64,000 nucleotides of DNA, taken from assembly GCA_025765615.1 (NCBI GenBank), contig JAIVFJ010000002.1, positions 496,001 to 560,000 on the forward strand. The letters are read 5' to 3'. This document shows positions 11,800-22,120 of the stretch, one piece after another. The position numbers and the translations under genes were made by a program. The notes under the pieces are model-generated. The model was not told the origin of the DNA. It saw only the letters and a list, made by a program, of their open reading frames with translations, and did not search any database. The stretch's first letter is position 1; the number at the start of each line of letters is the position of its first letter. This DNA comes from Zopfochytrium polystomum (taxonomy: Eukaryota > Chytridiomycota > Chytridiomycetes > Chytridiales > Chytridiaceae).

Positions 11800-11825
11800 T
11801 CATCATCATCATCATCATCATCATC
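11800..11825 (+). repeat. (CAT)n tract abutting the fimbrin start codon
   Basis: Eight or so CAT/ATC triplets run directly into the ATG of fimbrin at 11826. The phase (cATc aTC) means no extra in-frame ATG is created in the fimbrin frame. Slippage here would change the distance from cap to start. Confidence 0.9.
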
Positions 11826-14800
11826 ATGTCTGGCTTCAGGAACTACAACACTGCAGCTAAGAACACCCTCAAGGACGACTTTGAGGACTGGAGAGATTCC
11901 GACGACTACGTCGACGAGCAGCCGCCCGCCACTTCCGTCGCCCAACGCGCGACGCAGATGGCGAACCTGATTCCAACCACACCGCCTCGCCCCGCCGGTA
12001 AGCCGGCCGGCACCGCCTATGCTTCGTACCTGCAAAAGTACGATCAAGATCGCCAGGATCAGCCCGCGGCAGAGCCTGAAGGAGCGATCCCGCGGACCGT
12101 GTCCGTTTCCCAGCGCGTGGGAAGTTTCAGCAAACCGGCCGGAACCTCGTACGTGCGGGAGCCGCCGTGGAAATCACTTCCACTAACCTTTGTTTTCTCT
12201 GTTACTGGTCTCTTCTTGCGATCGCTTTGATCACACTCTACTTCCATCGCCACGTTGAAGCCCTGCGCCCCCGCCTGGTGCCGTTCAGCTGCCCTTGCCC
12301 GCACCAGCAAAACCGACAAAGTATGTGCCGCCGGCCCAACCCCAGCCGGCAGCCCCGGCGCCATCCTCTGTCTCTCCCATCCGCAGCAACCCGCCTGTCG
12401 CGGCCCAAACCCTTCCCGCTCGCCCCACAATCAACAACAACCCATTCGCGCAGCCCAGCGCCGCATCTGTTGCGCCTCCGCCTCCGCAACCGGAGCAGCC
12501 CCCGAGACCCATCGCGAACAATCCGTTCCTGCAAAACCAGAAATCGCCGGTCCCCACGCAATCCGACCTCTCGGTCCCGATGATGCCCGCCTCTTCGCGT
12601 CGCACCAGTGGCGGTGGTGTGGCGGGCCCATCCTCGGCCGCCGGCGTGGGTATCCAGAGCCTTGCGCAGCGTTTCCCGATCTTTTCGGCGTCGGAAATTT
12701 CTGCTTTCCAGCAGCAATTCGTCACAGTCGACAAAGACGGCCACAATGCTGTCCACACGTCGGACCTGTCTTCCATTGCGCCAAAGGCGGGAGAGTCGGT
12801 GCAGAACGTCGTTGCAAAGCTGAATCAGTTGCGACTGGTGTCTGATGCTGGTTCAGTGTCGTTCGAGAGCTTCCTCACTGTATGTCCGTCGCATTTTTTT
12901 TTACGTCAGTTTATCGAAAGTACTTACTGAACATTGCTCTCAGGCTGTTAGCAAGCTCCGAGAAGAAAAAGGTGTATCCGTTGGAGCCAACAAGAACAAG
13001 ATTGTCCTGCACGGCCACAGCGAAAATGTGACGCACACCATCAACGAAGACGAGAAGCAGTCATTTGTGGAGCACATTAACCAAGTCCTGGGCGGCGACA
13101 AAGACATTAGCTACAGATTCCCCATCGATATGTACGCTATGCAGATTTTCACCGAGTGCAAAGGTTTGCTTCTTCCTTTCTGGTGGATCCATTATGAACC
13201 GCTTCAAATTCGGCAGATGGCTTGATTCTCGCAAAGCTTATCAACGACTCCGTTCCAAACACCATCGACGAACGCGTCTTGAATATTGGCAAAAAGCTCA
13301 ACACGTTCCAGATGACGGAAAACAACAATGTGGTGGTTAACTCGGCAAAGGCTATTGGCTGCTCGGTTGTCAATATTGGGGCGCAGGATATCATTGAAGG
13401 CCGTGAGCACCTGGTTCTCGGTCTGATTTGGCAAATTATCAAGATGGGTCTCCAAGCAAAGATCGACATCAAGCTGCACCCTGAACTGTTCCGCCTCCTT
13501 GAACCCGGAGAGACTCTTGAGGAGTTTTTGAAACTTGGTCCTGAACAAATCTTGCTTCGGTGGTTCAACTATCACTTGAAGAAGGCCGGATGGCACCGAA
13601 CTGTGAAAAACTTTAGCGGAGATGTCAAGGTTTGAATTGATTTGCTCTGACCAAGTGGACAAATCCTGAGAGAGAGCTTTGTTTCGATTAGGATGCGGAA
13701 AACTACACAGTTCTCCTTGCACAGCTGGCTCCGAACGTCTGCACACGCGCTCCACTCCAGACGCGAGACATCCTGCAGCGTGCCGAGCAGGTCCTGGAGA
13801 ATGCCGACCGCCTCCACTGCCGAAAGTACTTGAGCGCAAAGACGTTGACCGAAGGAAACAGCAAACTCAACTTTGCATTCGTCGCCAACTTGTTCAACAA
13901 CTACCCTGGCCTGGAACGACTTACCGAGGCCGAGATGGCTCAGTTGGATGACTGGCTCTTCAACTCTGAAGGCAGCCGAGAAGCTCGGGGTGAGGCCTGT
14001 TTGCACTTTTGTCGGGGCTGTCACTGCACAACTTAAATCGGCATGAACTGACTTGCCTGTATCCACTCAAAAGCGTTTGCCCTTTGGCTGAACTCCCTTC
14101 CCGTTGACCCGTTCGTGAACAACCTGTTCGACGACTGCCAGGACGGTCTCATTCTCTTGCAAGCGATCGACTACGTGCGACCGGGACTCGTAGACTGGCG
14201 CAAAGTCAATCGCGCGCCTGTTCCGTCCAAGTTCAAAAAGGTCGAAAACACAAACTACGTTATTGTACTCGGCAAGAGCTTGGGCTTCACACTCGTTGGA
14301 ATTCAGGGCAGCGACATTACGGACGGACAAAAGACTCTCACCCTAGGCACATCTCTACTTTGCTTTTATAACCATGATGGCCCTCTCTTCTTACACGCCT
14401 GCCTTTTTTTGCAGGTCTGGTTTGGCAGCTCATGCGCGAGCATGTTATCCAAACTTTGCAATCCCTGTCAAAGTCTGGTGTCAGCATATCAGATCAAGAC
14501 ATTATCGCTTGGGCGAACGCTACCGTTCGGCGAGGGGGCAAGGCGTCTTCTATCACACAATTCAAGGACCCCAACCTTCGTAGCGGTGTGTACCTCTTGG
14601 ACCTGCTCAACGGCATCAAGAAGGGTGTGGTGAACTACGAGCTTGTCACAAGTGGAGTCTCGGGTGAGTTATTTGTGGTTGAATCGCTCTACGGCACTAA
14701 CAATTTCTATTCCCAGACGAGAGCGCCGCGTTGAACGCCAAATACGCCATCTCGATCGCGCGGAAGCTGGGTGCCACCATCTTCGTACTCCCGGACGACA

Positions 14801-14958
14801 TTGTCGAGGTCAAGCCAAAAATGGTGAGAGACCTGCAGGGGTGAATCGCGCGCTCGTCTTTGTAACGCCTTTGCAAAAATGTCCTTGATTACCACCAGAT
14901 TCTTACCTTTGTGGGAACATTGATGGCGCTCGACCGGTCCGGCACTATTGCGGCCTGA
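11826..14958 (+). CDS. SAC6: Fimbrin/plastin actin-bundling protein with N-terminal extension
   Basis: This is an actin-filament crosslinker with tandem calponin-homology domains. Nine exons (11826-12152, 12289-12879, 12944-13163, 13217-13629, 13692-13989, 14074-14346, 14415-14663, 14717-14823, 14899-14958) give 845 residues. The C-terminal part from about residue 270 matches fimbrin throughout: an EF-hand-like loop [12 protein letters not shown], then [85 protein letters not shown] and the ending [14 protein letters not shown]. Only one EF-hand loop looks usable; the second is degenerate. The first about 270 residues are an extra Pro/Ala-rich region with two NPF motifs (residues about 160-162 and 187-189). 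Fimbrins are usually about 610-650 residues. The sixth intron has a GC donor. It is expected at actin patches and cortical actin. Confidence 0.95.
14347..14414 (+). other. GC-AG intron in fimbrin
   Basis: Joining 14346 to 14415 restores the conserved TLTLGLVWQLM sequence exactly. The intron then starts gcacat and ends ttttttgcag, so its donor is GC rather than GT. No GT nearby restores the frame. Confidence 0.85.
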
Positions 14959-15739
14959 GCTTCTGGGCAAATGGAAAGAAAAAAGAAAGAGCGACACGCG
15001 CCCGGTTTGGATTTCTTTCGTTTCGCCCCACCCCTGCCTTTTTCCACAGCAGTTTTTTTTTTAAAAAAAAAGAAAAACTCGCATCTGCTTTGTTTTGTAG
15101 TACTTCTTTGGTGTTTTGTTTTACTGTAATGGGTGCAACCATTGGTTTGTTTTCTTTCTTTCTTTCTCTCATGTTCGCCCCTCCACGCCCAACGCTGTTG
15201 CTGGCCGCCACTCCCGCTCCTTGCCCTTCCCCCGCCCACCCCTTCCTCCGCCCACGAGTCTGTTTCTTCCTTGCTCGTCCCGGCTCTTCTCCACTCCTTG
15301 CCTTTGAGTGTTGCTCTCGTTCTCCAACCAACCATTTTTTGTCACCCGGCTGGAGGTGAGACCGACGTCCACTGATTCTTTCAAAAAAAAAGGAGAATAA
15401 AGTTCTTTTTGGGCCTCGTGCTTACTCCGACTGAGATGTGATGGTCCAGCTGACACCCAATCACCAAGCCCGGAGTGTTTTATGTCGCAGCGTATGCAAG
15501 GGCCGTTCACTTGAAATGAAAGAACAACGGGAAAAGTTTTGGGGGGGACGAGCAGGGCTTACCCTCGCCGACTTTTGGTTTTCCCTCCTTTGCCTCGTCT
15601 GCTTTCAGCAAAGGATCACAGACCTATCATTCCCTTAGGCGCCGGCTCGTTTTCGTGGCGAGCCGGCTGAGTGCAGACAACTAACTTGCTGGCTTGGTGG
15701 CGCAGTCGATGAGAAGAATCTCTCCTCTGACCTGTTACG
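14959..15739. other. intergenic region downstream of fimbrin
   Basis: This holds a T10-A9 palindromic run near 15050-15070 and a long polypyrimidine stretch at 15160-15340. It also has an AATAAA near 15395, well downstream of the fimbrin stop, and a GC-rich inverted repeat near 15641. No gene is supported. Confidence 0.4.
15641..15667 (+). other. GC-rich perfect inverted repeat (hairpin)
   Basis: GCCGGCTCG and its exact complement CGAGCCGGC are separated by a 9-nt loop. It lies about 75 bp upstream of the RAD23-like fragment. It could form a stable RNA stem, but its function is unknown. Confidence 0.6.
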
Positions 15740-16181
15740 ATGAAGCTCTGGATCGCGCCGCAGATCGTCGGCCCGCGCTTCCACGTGGATGTTGACGAAT
15801 CGACAACGGTGCGTCACGGTCCCTGGCAAGCGGAAGCGAGTGCCCATCGGCCACGTGGCCTTTTTGTTCCCGCATACGTTTTGACACTTTTTACTCTCTC
15901 GTTTTTTTTACGAAGATCGCCGAGTTGAAAACCCTTATCGAAGTGGAGACGGCGAGGGATTTTCCGGCCGCTCAGCAGAAGCTGGTTTTTGCGGTTAGCC
16001 CCCCCTCGTCGTCCAGAAGAAACGAAAGTCGGAGGCTGTTGATAATGTGTATCTGTCCACTCCCTCCCTCCCTCCCTCCCTTCACCCACACACGCTCTTT
16101 GCAGGTAAAACGCTGTCGGACAGCCACACGATCCGAAAGGCCAAGATTCGGGAAAACACGTTGTCAGCGTGCTCATCACCA
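15740..16181 (+). pseudogene. RAD23-like ubiquitin-domain fragment with frameshifts
   Basis: Three exon-like pieces encode a ubiquitin-like domain typical of the N-terminus of RAD23 (proteasome shuttle and nucleotide-excision-repair partner). The first starts at the ATG 15740 (MKLWIAPQIVGPRFHVDVD), followed by IAELKTLIEVETARDFPAAQ with QKLVFA. The third reads GKTLSDSHTIRKAKIRE and then, in another frame, HVVSVLITK. The expected RAD23 ending VVVMVTK is thus present but displaced by a frameshift. The second splice junction also leaves the reading frame one base short. No UBA or STI1/XPC-binding domain follows before the next gene. The piece therefore looks like a truncated, decaying copy. A genuine short UBL protein with unusual splicing, or sequencing errors, cannot be excluded. 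Confidence 0.6.
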
Positions 16182-16189
16182 AGGTACTG

Positions 16190-16524
16190 ACTGTTGGTGG
16201 CTGTGTTGAGTGGACTGACTCATCAGGAAATTGTCACAACAGGAGTTGTCCACAATGCACATATCGATGAAGTAGACCGCGTTTCCTGGAACGATCGACA
16301 CGGTTGCGACACGAAAAAACACAGAGTCCGCAACATTCTGATAAATATTCACATGGGTACAAAACGATTGAATGAGACCATCGACTAATTTGGGGCGGAA
16401 AACCCCGCATCATCATAGCCATAAGAATGGATACGCTCAACACCAACCACGCTCCCACTCATCCCGCAAACGCAAATATTGCAAGTGTCGCTTGCACTTG
16501 CCACTCTCTCACTCGGACATGAGA
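16190..16524. other. intergenic region downstream of LicD gene
   Basis: About 330 bp with no recognisable gene separate the UBL fragment from the convergent LicD-family gene. Confidence 0.35.
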
Positions 16525-17997
16525 CTAGTGCACTCCTGCAAAGAACACCGCCTTGTGACCGTGTGCACCGGTCTCTTCCTTGCTCACGCCCACATCGTCG
16601 TCCGCCTTCTCCCACCGCCCGTGCGCCTCGTCAAACCGATACCCCTTGAACGCCGTCCTCGTGACGCTGTCCCTCCCATACTCTGCTCTCAGCACTTTCG
16701 CCACGTCGAACGGCACGAGCGCAGGCACGCCCTCAAACACGGTTCTCCTCAGCGGGAACAGCTCGCGCACGTCGTAAAAATGCAACATCTTGCAATGCAC
16801 AAACAGCGGGTCCGCGTCCGTCATCGCCAGCGCGCGCCCGCGGTCGTACGCCGTCGCCAGCGCCGTGATGTCGAGGAACCGCCCCGTTGTGGTGTCGATA
16901 AAGCGCGCGTCGATAATGTTGCGCCACTCGCGCCAGCGGTGCACGCGGGACGGGTTGACTTCGAGGAGGAACCGGTCTTCCCAAAGCTTACCGGAGGCGG
17001 AGGTGGTGGATGCGAGCGCGGCGAGGACCTCGAGGTCGTGCAGCGTCACCTGCAGGTCGACGTCGTCGTCCCACGGCAGCAACCCGCCGGCCCACCACCA
17101 GCCCATCAGCGTGCCGTGCGCGAGCCACGCCGTCACGTTCGTCGCCGCCGCGAACCGCGTCCACCCGCCAAACAGCTCTCTCAGCGCCCGACTGCTGCTG
17201 TCGCTGCTGTCTTCCACGACGTGCTTTCCGCTGCGGCCGCCGCGGGTGCCTCGGCCGAACCGCGCGTCGAGGTGGTTGTCCCCGGGCTGCTCGTTGAAGA
17301 ACTTTTCCGGGTACGGGTCGGCCGCGCGCGCGCCGCCGCCCTTGACAAACGCGGCGCGCGCAAACGGGTCCGCAAAGACGGCGTCGCACGTCGAAAAGTG
17401 GTTGCGCGTCGGGTACGGGCCGGTCGTCTCCGTCTCCGCCGCCGCCGCCGCCGCCGCCGTAGCGGCGACCGCCGCCTCGAACGGCGCGGTGAGGCGCTCC
17501 CCCGAGATCGCGAAATCCCGCAGCGGCCGCTCGGCCCACGACGCGGACGAGTTTGCGCACTTCTTGATGGCCGCGGGCGGCGGCGGGGTGTTGTGCAGCG
17601 CGCCGGCGGCGTGCCGCCACGGCCGCCAGGCGTACAGGAACGCTGCGGCCTGCGCGGCGACGACGAGGCATGCGGCGAAGAGGATCCGGAGGTGGCGGCG
17701 ACGTCGCGGGGACGGGGGCGATGCGGAAGCGGCGGCGACGGGGAATTGGGTGCGGACGACGACGACGGGGTATTCTGAGAGCAGAGGTGTGACGGCGGCG
17801 TCGGCGTCGTGCATTTTTTCGCCAGTGGGGTTGTGGAACATTTGGTGGTCGTAGACGGCGTGGTGGTAGATGTACAATGAGGCGGGGGCGGGTGGGGGAG
17901 GAGGGGGAGGGAGGTACAGGGAGGATGGGGCTTGCATCTCGCAGTCGGTCCAGTCGTTGCCGGACGCCGGCGGATTGTCGTGGTCGATGGCGGGCAT
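16525..17997 (-). CDS. LicD-family (MNN4/fukutin-like) type II membrane protein
   Basis: A single-exon frame of 490 residues starts at the ATG 17997 (MPAIDHDNPPASG). The cytosolic leader is Pro-rich (PPPPPPPAPA). An RRRRHLRILFAACLVVAAQA segment near residues 100-120 is a basic-flanked signal anchor, giving a Golgi-type type II topology. The lumenal domain carries the LicD core WLAHGTLMGWWWAGGLLPWD followed by DDVDLQV, where the Asp cluster binds nucleotide and metal. Downstream are the RFIDTTTGRFLDITAL and FPLRRTVFEGVPALVP blocks, also typical of LicD/fukutin/MNN4 proteins. Members transfer phosphocholine, ribitol phosphate or mannose phosphate to glycans; the donor here cannot be read from sequence. 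A role in glycan phosphorylation of secreted or wall glycoproteins is inferred. An in-frame leader to 18255 exists, but the ATG at 17997 is well placed. Confidence 0.85.
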   Translation of the reverse strand: MPAIDHDNPPASGNDWTDCEMQAPSSLYLPPPPPPPAPASLYIYHHAVYDHQMFHNPTGEKMHDADAAVTPLLSEYPVVVVRTQFPVAAASASPPSPRRRRHLRILFAACLVVAAQAAAFLYAWRPWRHAAGALHNTPPPPAAIKKCANSSASWAERPLRDFAISGERLTAPFEAAVAATAAAAAAAETETTGPYPTRNHFSTCDAVFADPFARAAFVKGGGARAADPYPEKFFNEQPGDNHLDARFGRGTRGGRSGKHVVEDSSDSSSRALRELFGGWTRFAAATNVTAWLAHGTLMGWWWAGGLLPWDDDVDLQVTLHDLEVLAALASTTSASGKLWEDRFLLEVNPSRVHRWREWRNIIDARFIDTTTGRFLDITALATAYDRGRALAMTDADPLFVHCKMLHFYDVRELFPLRRTVFEGVPALVPFDVAKVLRAEYGRDSVTRTAFKGYRFDEAHGRWEKADDDVGVSKEETGAHGHKAVFFAGVH

Positions 17998-19268
17998 CGT
18001 ATGCGTGTGTGAACTGGCTCGAGCGGGTAGGGTATTCCGAAAAGAGGCTTGTGGTGCGTTTTTCTGTTTGGTGCCAACTGGAAATCGAGCGGGGGATGGA
18101 GGACCGGCGGATTTCCGTTGGGGCCGCTTTTTATAACCTAACCGGCTGAAAATAAGGGTCAAAGGAGAGGAAGGGGCTTGGTTTTTCTTGTGCTTGTTGC
18201 TCTCCCTTCGGGCCAAGAGTCCGAAAGGGGATGCGCGACTGCGAAGCGATAACAAAACCCGGAGGACCCTAGAAAAAGTCTCGGCGCCAAGGAAATCAGA
18301 AGGAAATTTGCGGGCAAAATAAATGGATTCCGAGCATAATGTGATTTCTGTTCAGCTCTTGGAACATTGTATGTATTATTTAGAAATCATCAAGTATTAA
18401 TAAAAGCGGGGACGTTTGGCACGGGCGCCAAGAGCCAATCCCGCTTCCTTCCATGCCCGGTCGGTCGCAGGAAAAAAGTGGCTGAAACTGAAAAAAAAAA
18501 AAAAAAAAAAAAAAAGCAACATGCGCACCGGCCGGCGGCAAAGAGAAACAAAAAAACCCATCTTCCCGTTCCCCAGCCCATCCCTCTCCCCCACCCGGCG
18601 GACCTCGCATCCGCCCACCCGAGCAGTGAGGACGCGGGCGCTTGCAAACCTCACAAAAAAAAGGAAGAGGAAAGATCGGAAAACGGGGGAATGCAAAAAT
18701 TTTGAAATGTTGGATGACGAGAGACTGTATTTTTGTCTGATTGTTTTGCGTTCGGGCGGGTAGTGTTTACCACCAAGCAAGGGGAAGGGAACGACCAACG
18801 AATGAGAAGAGGTTTTCGATTTGGTCGAAACAAGTCCCAAATGTAAATACCGCATTTTTTGTGAGTGAGCGGAAGGGCGGGGGCTGAAAGAAGGAGGAGG
18901 GGGGGCGTCGAGGGCGGAAGCCAGAACCCAAATTTTCAGAAGACGAGAGGAAAGAAAAAATAATCAGGTTTGCATGCTGAATGGAGGTGCCCGGTGATCC
19001 GGTTAATGTGCAGTGTTGCTTGGTTTTTGCTTCGCTTCCAATGGGATTTTCGACAAGGGGGCCGTTTTGGGACTGTGTTAAAGCGAGCAAGAACGGCCAG
19101 GGAAAAAAGAAAACCAAAAAAGAGTGAGGGAAAAGAATGCGGGGGGAGGCGCCTGAGTGATGCAGAAGAAAAAAAAAAAGAAAATGATAATGCAAGAGAG
19201 AGGGGACTACGCCCGTCTCTCGTCACCAGCCCCGGCGTCGTCGCTGCCAGCCAAACCCGACTACGCGC
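17998..19268. other. intergenic region, low complexity
   Basis: Between the LicD start and the LRR stop lie a poly-A run (about 24 A near 18491-18514), pyrimidine-rich patches and unique sequence. No gene is supported. Confidence 0.4.
18491..18514 (+). repeat. poly-A homopolymer
   Basis: About 24 consecutive A lie in the LicD upstream region (poly-T on that gene's sense strand). Confidence 0.85.
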
Positions 19269-21470
19269 TCATATCCTCGCAATATACGACCGACACGCCC
19301 CGACAAACGTGTGGGCATCAAACTTCAAAACAGCGTCGTCCTCGCCGATGCCGCCGCCCCCAAGCCGGCCAAGGGACCCGCGGTCCAGGACGGCGTCGAC
19401 CATTGCGGCGAGCTCCTGCGCGGAAAACAGCTTTGGCGACGCGGCAGCGGCATCATCATCAGCGGCGGTCGCTGCTGCTGCGCCTGCTGTGACAGTGTTT
19501 ACGGCGTCAGCGACGGACTGGACGACGACGCGGGCGAGGGGCGGGGAGAGGCGGCGGGCGGCGACGAGGCGCACGAGCAGACGGCCGACGGCCAGCAGCG
19601 CGCGGCAGGCGTCGGCGCGGCGGGCGGCGACGGCGCGGCTAAAGGCTCTGCGCGCGGCGGACGCCGTGGACGGGCAGAGCGCGTCGCGGCCGGGGAAGAA
19701 GGCGGCAGGCACCGGCTCGTTGTCGTCGGCTGCGGCGGAGGCGGCGTCGCCGTCAAAGTCGTCGCCGTCGTCCGTCGGCGGGTGCCTCCCGCCGCCGCCA
19801 AACAGCGGCCGCGAGTCGTCGTGGGCCGGGTACCATTCCATGATGTCTGCGTCGACGAGCCAGTACCCACCGCGCGCGACGGCTCGGTAAAGCTCGGCGA
19901 CGGAGCCGCGGGGGAGCGGGCTCCCAACGTAGTGAGCGCTTACGGTGGTACCGAGGATCGGTGCGAGTCGCGGGAAGATGTGCAGCTCTGCGAGGCGGAG
20001 GTGCGGGAGGAGGAGCGCGACGACGTCGACCGCGAGCGCCGCGACGGCGTCCATGCCGTCCAGCGCCATTTCGGGGCGTACGTCGAGCGTCTTTATCCGC
20101 GACCTGGTGCCGGCGCGCTTGACGCCGGACACGACGCGGAAGACGGCGGCGGGAGAAAAGTCGTTGTCGGGGAGGGAGACGGTGTGGAGGGTCGGGTGCC
20201 GGGCGAGGATCTCGGCGAGCACGTCGGCGACGCTGGCTCCGATTGCGCTGTGGTCAATTCTGAGTTCTTGGAGGGTTGTGTTGTTGTGGAGGAGGCTAGT
20301 GAAAAGGGATTGGGCGTCCGACTCTGACAGCGGCATGGCGAGACGCAAGCGCCTCATGGGCGAGTTGGGTTTCGCCAAGAGAGCGCCGACTGCAGCACCT
20401 ACGGATCCGTCTCCGAGCGGTCGCTCCTTGTTCCACAGATGCTGCGAGCACGGCGAGGAGCTGGAGAACGTGATGCTCATCAGAGCAGGGTGGGCGAGGA
20501 GCGAAGAAAAGATGCTGGCGACGGATTGTCGAAGCACACTCTGCTCCTCCCTGCAGGCGCAGCGGTACGAAATGTCGAGTTTTCGCAGCGACCTGTTTCT
20601 GCGCAATGCGCTCGCCAGAGTTTTGATCCCGGCCTTGTTCACATAGGTGGACGAAATGGTCAACCCCGTCAGTCGAGAATTTGGGAACTTGAGCACACGG
20701 GCGAGCACAGCAGCGTCCGCAGCTTCAAATTGCTTGAACGATAACGAAATCGACTGGATGGACTCGTTCCGCAGCAGCTCAGCGCAGAGCTCGTCGATGC
20801 CCGCAGCCTCGGCTTCGCACCAGATTTCCAGGTGGCGAATCGATGTACTGGTTCCGACAGCGTAAGCGATAGCAGCGAAAAGACGACGGTTCGCCCGGAC
20901 GCCGAGGAGAGACAGGTGGCTGACGGACGGATGTGCGCAGACGGCCTGACAAGCGGCACCGACGCCGGCAACGGTCAGGCCGGAAACCGACAGCACCACG
21001 CGAGCGAGGCCGGGGGTGCCGTCGTCGCGAATGGCAGCGGACAGGATCCTTGCGCCCTCGTCGCAGAGAGCAAAGTCTCCAAAGTCCGCCGTTCGCTTCC
21101 CTGTGCAGCCGAGCGGTGGTTGGCCATGGGCGAGGGCCGCCGCGAGATCGGTGCACGTTTTGCGCCGTGATGATGAGGAGGAGGGTGTGATCGGTGGAGG
21201 AAGGCGGTGTGTGTGGGGGCGTGCTGCTTGGGCACTCCGCAGCCGACTATGAGGGTGGGAAAGACAGCGGCCGTAGACCCCAGCGCCATCGACTCCGTCG
21301 TCGTCGCCAACATCATCATCATCCGCGTGGGTGCCAAGAAGAGCAACCGAGGCTGCTGCTGCTGCTGCTGCTGCCGAGGAGATGGCGGCGGCTGCGGCGA
21401 CGACGAGGGCGGCGGCGGCGAAGGCAGTGGCGGCGGTGGCGCCGATCCTGCGGCCACCCACCAGGGCCAT
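19269..21470 (-). CDS. Membrane-anchored leucine-rich-repeat protein
   Basis: A single exon of 733 residues starts at the ATG 21470 (MALVGGRRIGATAAT). Residues about 8-45 form an Ala-rich hydrophobic stretch, a signal peptide or signal anchor, followed by an acidic DDDDVGDDDG patch. From about residue 150 to 480 there are ribonuclease-inhibitor-type LRRs: SIRHLEIWCEA, SIQSISLSFKQF, RLTGLTISSTYVNKAGIKTL, SLRKLDISYRCA, TLQELRIDHSAIG and TLHTVSLPDNDFSP. The C-terminal 200 residues are Ala-rich with an acidic DDGDDFDGD segment and end FVGACRSYIARI. The fold suggests protein binding at the secretory pathway or cell surface, but no ligand is evident. A 90-bp CT tract lies just upstream of the start. 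Confidence 0.8.
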   Translation of the reverse strand: MALVGGRRIGATAATAFAAAALVVAAAAAISSAAAAAAAASVALLGTHADDDDVGDDDGVDGAGVYGRCLSHPHSRLRSAQAARPHTHRLPPPITPSSSSSRRKTCTDLAAALAHGQPPLGCTGKRTADFGDFALCDEGARILSAAIRDDGTPGLARVVLSVSGLTVAGVGAACQAVCAHPSVSHLSLLGVRANRRLFAAIAYAVGTSTSIRHLEIWCEAEAAGIDELCAELLRNESIQSISLSFKQFEAADAAVLARVLKFPNSRLTGLTISSTYVNKAGIKTLASALRRNRSLRKLDISYRCACREEQSVLRQSVASIFSSLLAHPALMSITFSSSSPCSQHLWNKERPLGDGSVGAAVGALLAKPNSPMRRLRLAMPLSESDAQSLFTSLLHNNTTLQELRIDHSAIGASVADVLAEILARHPTLHTVSLPDNDFSPAAVFRVVSGVKRAGTRSRIKTLDVRPEMALDGMDAVAALAVDVVALLLPHLRLAELHIFPRLAPILGTTVSAHYVGSPLPRGSVAELYRAVARGGYWLVDADIMEWYPAHDDSRPLFGGGGRHPPTDDGDDFDGDAASAAADDNEPVPAAFFPGRDALCPSTASAARRAFSRAVAARRADACRALLAVGRLLVRLVAARRLSPPLARVVVQSVADAVNTVTAGAAAATAADDDAAAASPKLFSAQELAAMVDAVLDRGSLGRLGGGGIGEDDAVLKFDAHTFVGACRSYIARI

Positions 21471-21528
21471 GTGTGGATGTGTGAAAAAAAAAAAAGGAAG
21501 AAAAAAAAAATAATGGATGTCTTGCGGA

Positions 21529-21577
<49 letters not shown>

Positions 21578-22120
21578 TCTCTCTCTCCCTCTCTTTCTCT
21601 GTCTCTCTCTCTCTCTCTCTCTCAATAAATAAGAAAATTTGTTGTATTAATTATCCGAGCGGTGTCTGTGGAATATTTAAGGGCACGTGTGTGTCTGGAT
21701 GGAAGGGGTGGCTGCAGTCAGGCAGGCAAGACCGGCAGACCGACTGACAGATGCCAAATGACATCACGAAGCCAAGCACACACCAAACCACCAGAATCCG
21801 AACAACAAGGCCGCAGTCGTCGTCGTTGTTCGAAGAAGACTGGCCTGGCCTGCCTTCTCTTCTTCCCCTGCCTCGCTTCCTCAACTCGGACAGTCGCCAG
21901 ACTTCCAAAAAAAAGGCTCAACCACCAACGAGGAACAGAGAACTGCGTTTTGATAAGGGTTGATGCCTTGCAAAGACAGTGTGGACTTCTTCACAACTCT
22001 GTCGCCTGAAAACGCTCTGCTTCGTCACTCTCCCTTGGTGCGCATTTTTAGCATTCTCATTCTGTCTCGGATGTCCCAACAGTGCACAAAGTTGGACACG
22101 AATACCGAGCTTCAATTCAA
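21471..22120. other. promoter of the LRR gene and 3' end of the PPR gene
   Basis: About 650 bp contain the long (CT)n tract at 21533-21623 and otherwise unremarkable sequence. Confidence 0.4.
21533..21623 (+). repeat. (CT)n imperfect microsatellite
   Basis: About 90 bp of CT dinucleotides with a few interruptions (GT, CC, TT) begin 63 bp upstream of the LRR gene ATG. It reads GA on that gene's sense strand. Confidence 0.95.

Larger units (their letters stand above)
9825..11825. other. divergent promoter region with microsatellites
   Basis: Two kilobases separate the divergent Q-rich gene and fimbrin. They contain a (CT)n tract (10379-10421), an (AAGC)n tract (about 10615-10646), a G-rich run near 10140 and a polypyrimidine/ATC tract ahead of fimbrin. 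Sequence around 11405 beginning gtgagtgtctg could be the donor of a 5' UTR intron of fimbrin. No coding gene is supported. Confidence 0.45.

Noticed and set aside
16372..17778. Long plus-strand open frame (468 residues) rich in Arg and His
   Set aside because: It is antisense to the LicD-family gene; high GC and codon bias in the real gene keep the complementary frame open.
19311..20327. Long plus-strand open frame (338 residues) opposite the LRR gene
   Set aside because: Shadow frame of the LRR gene; composition is Gly/Glu/Val without any fold or motif.
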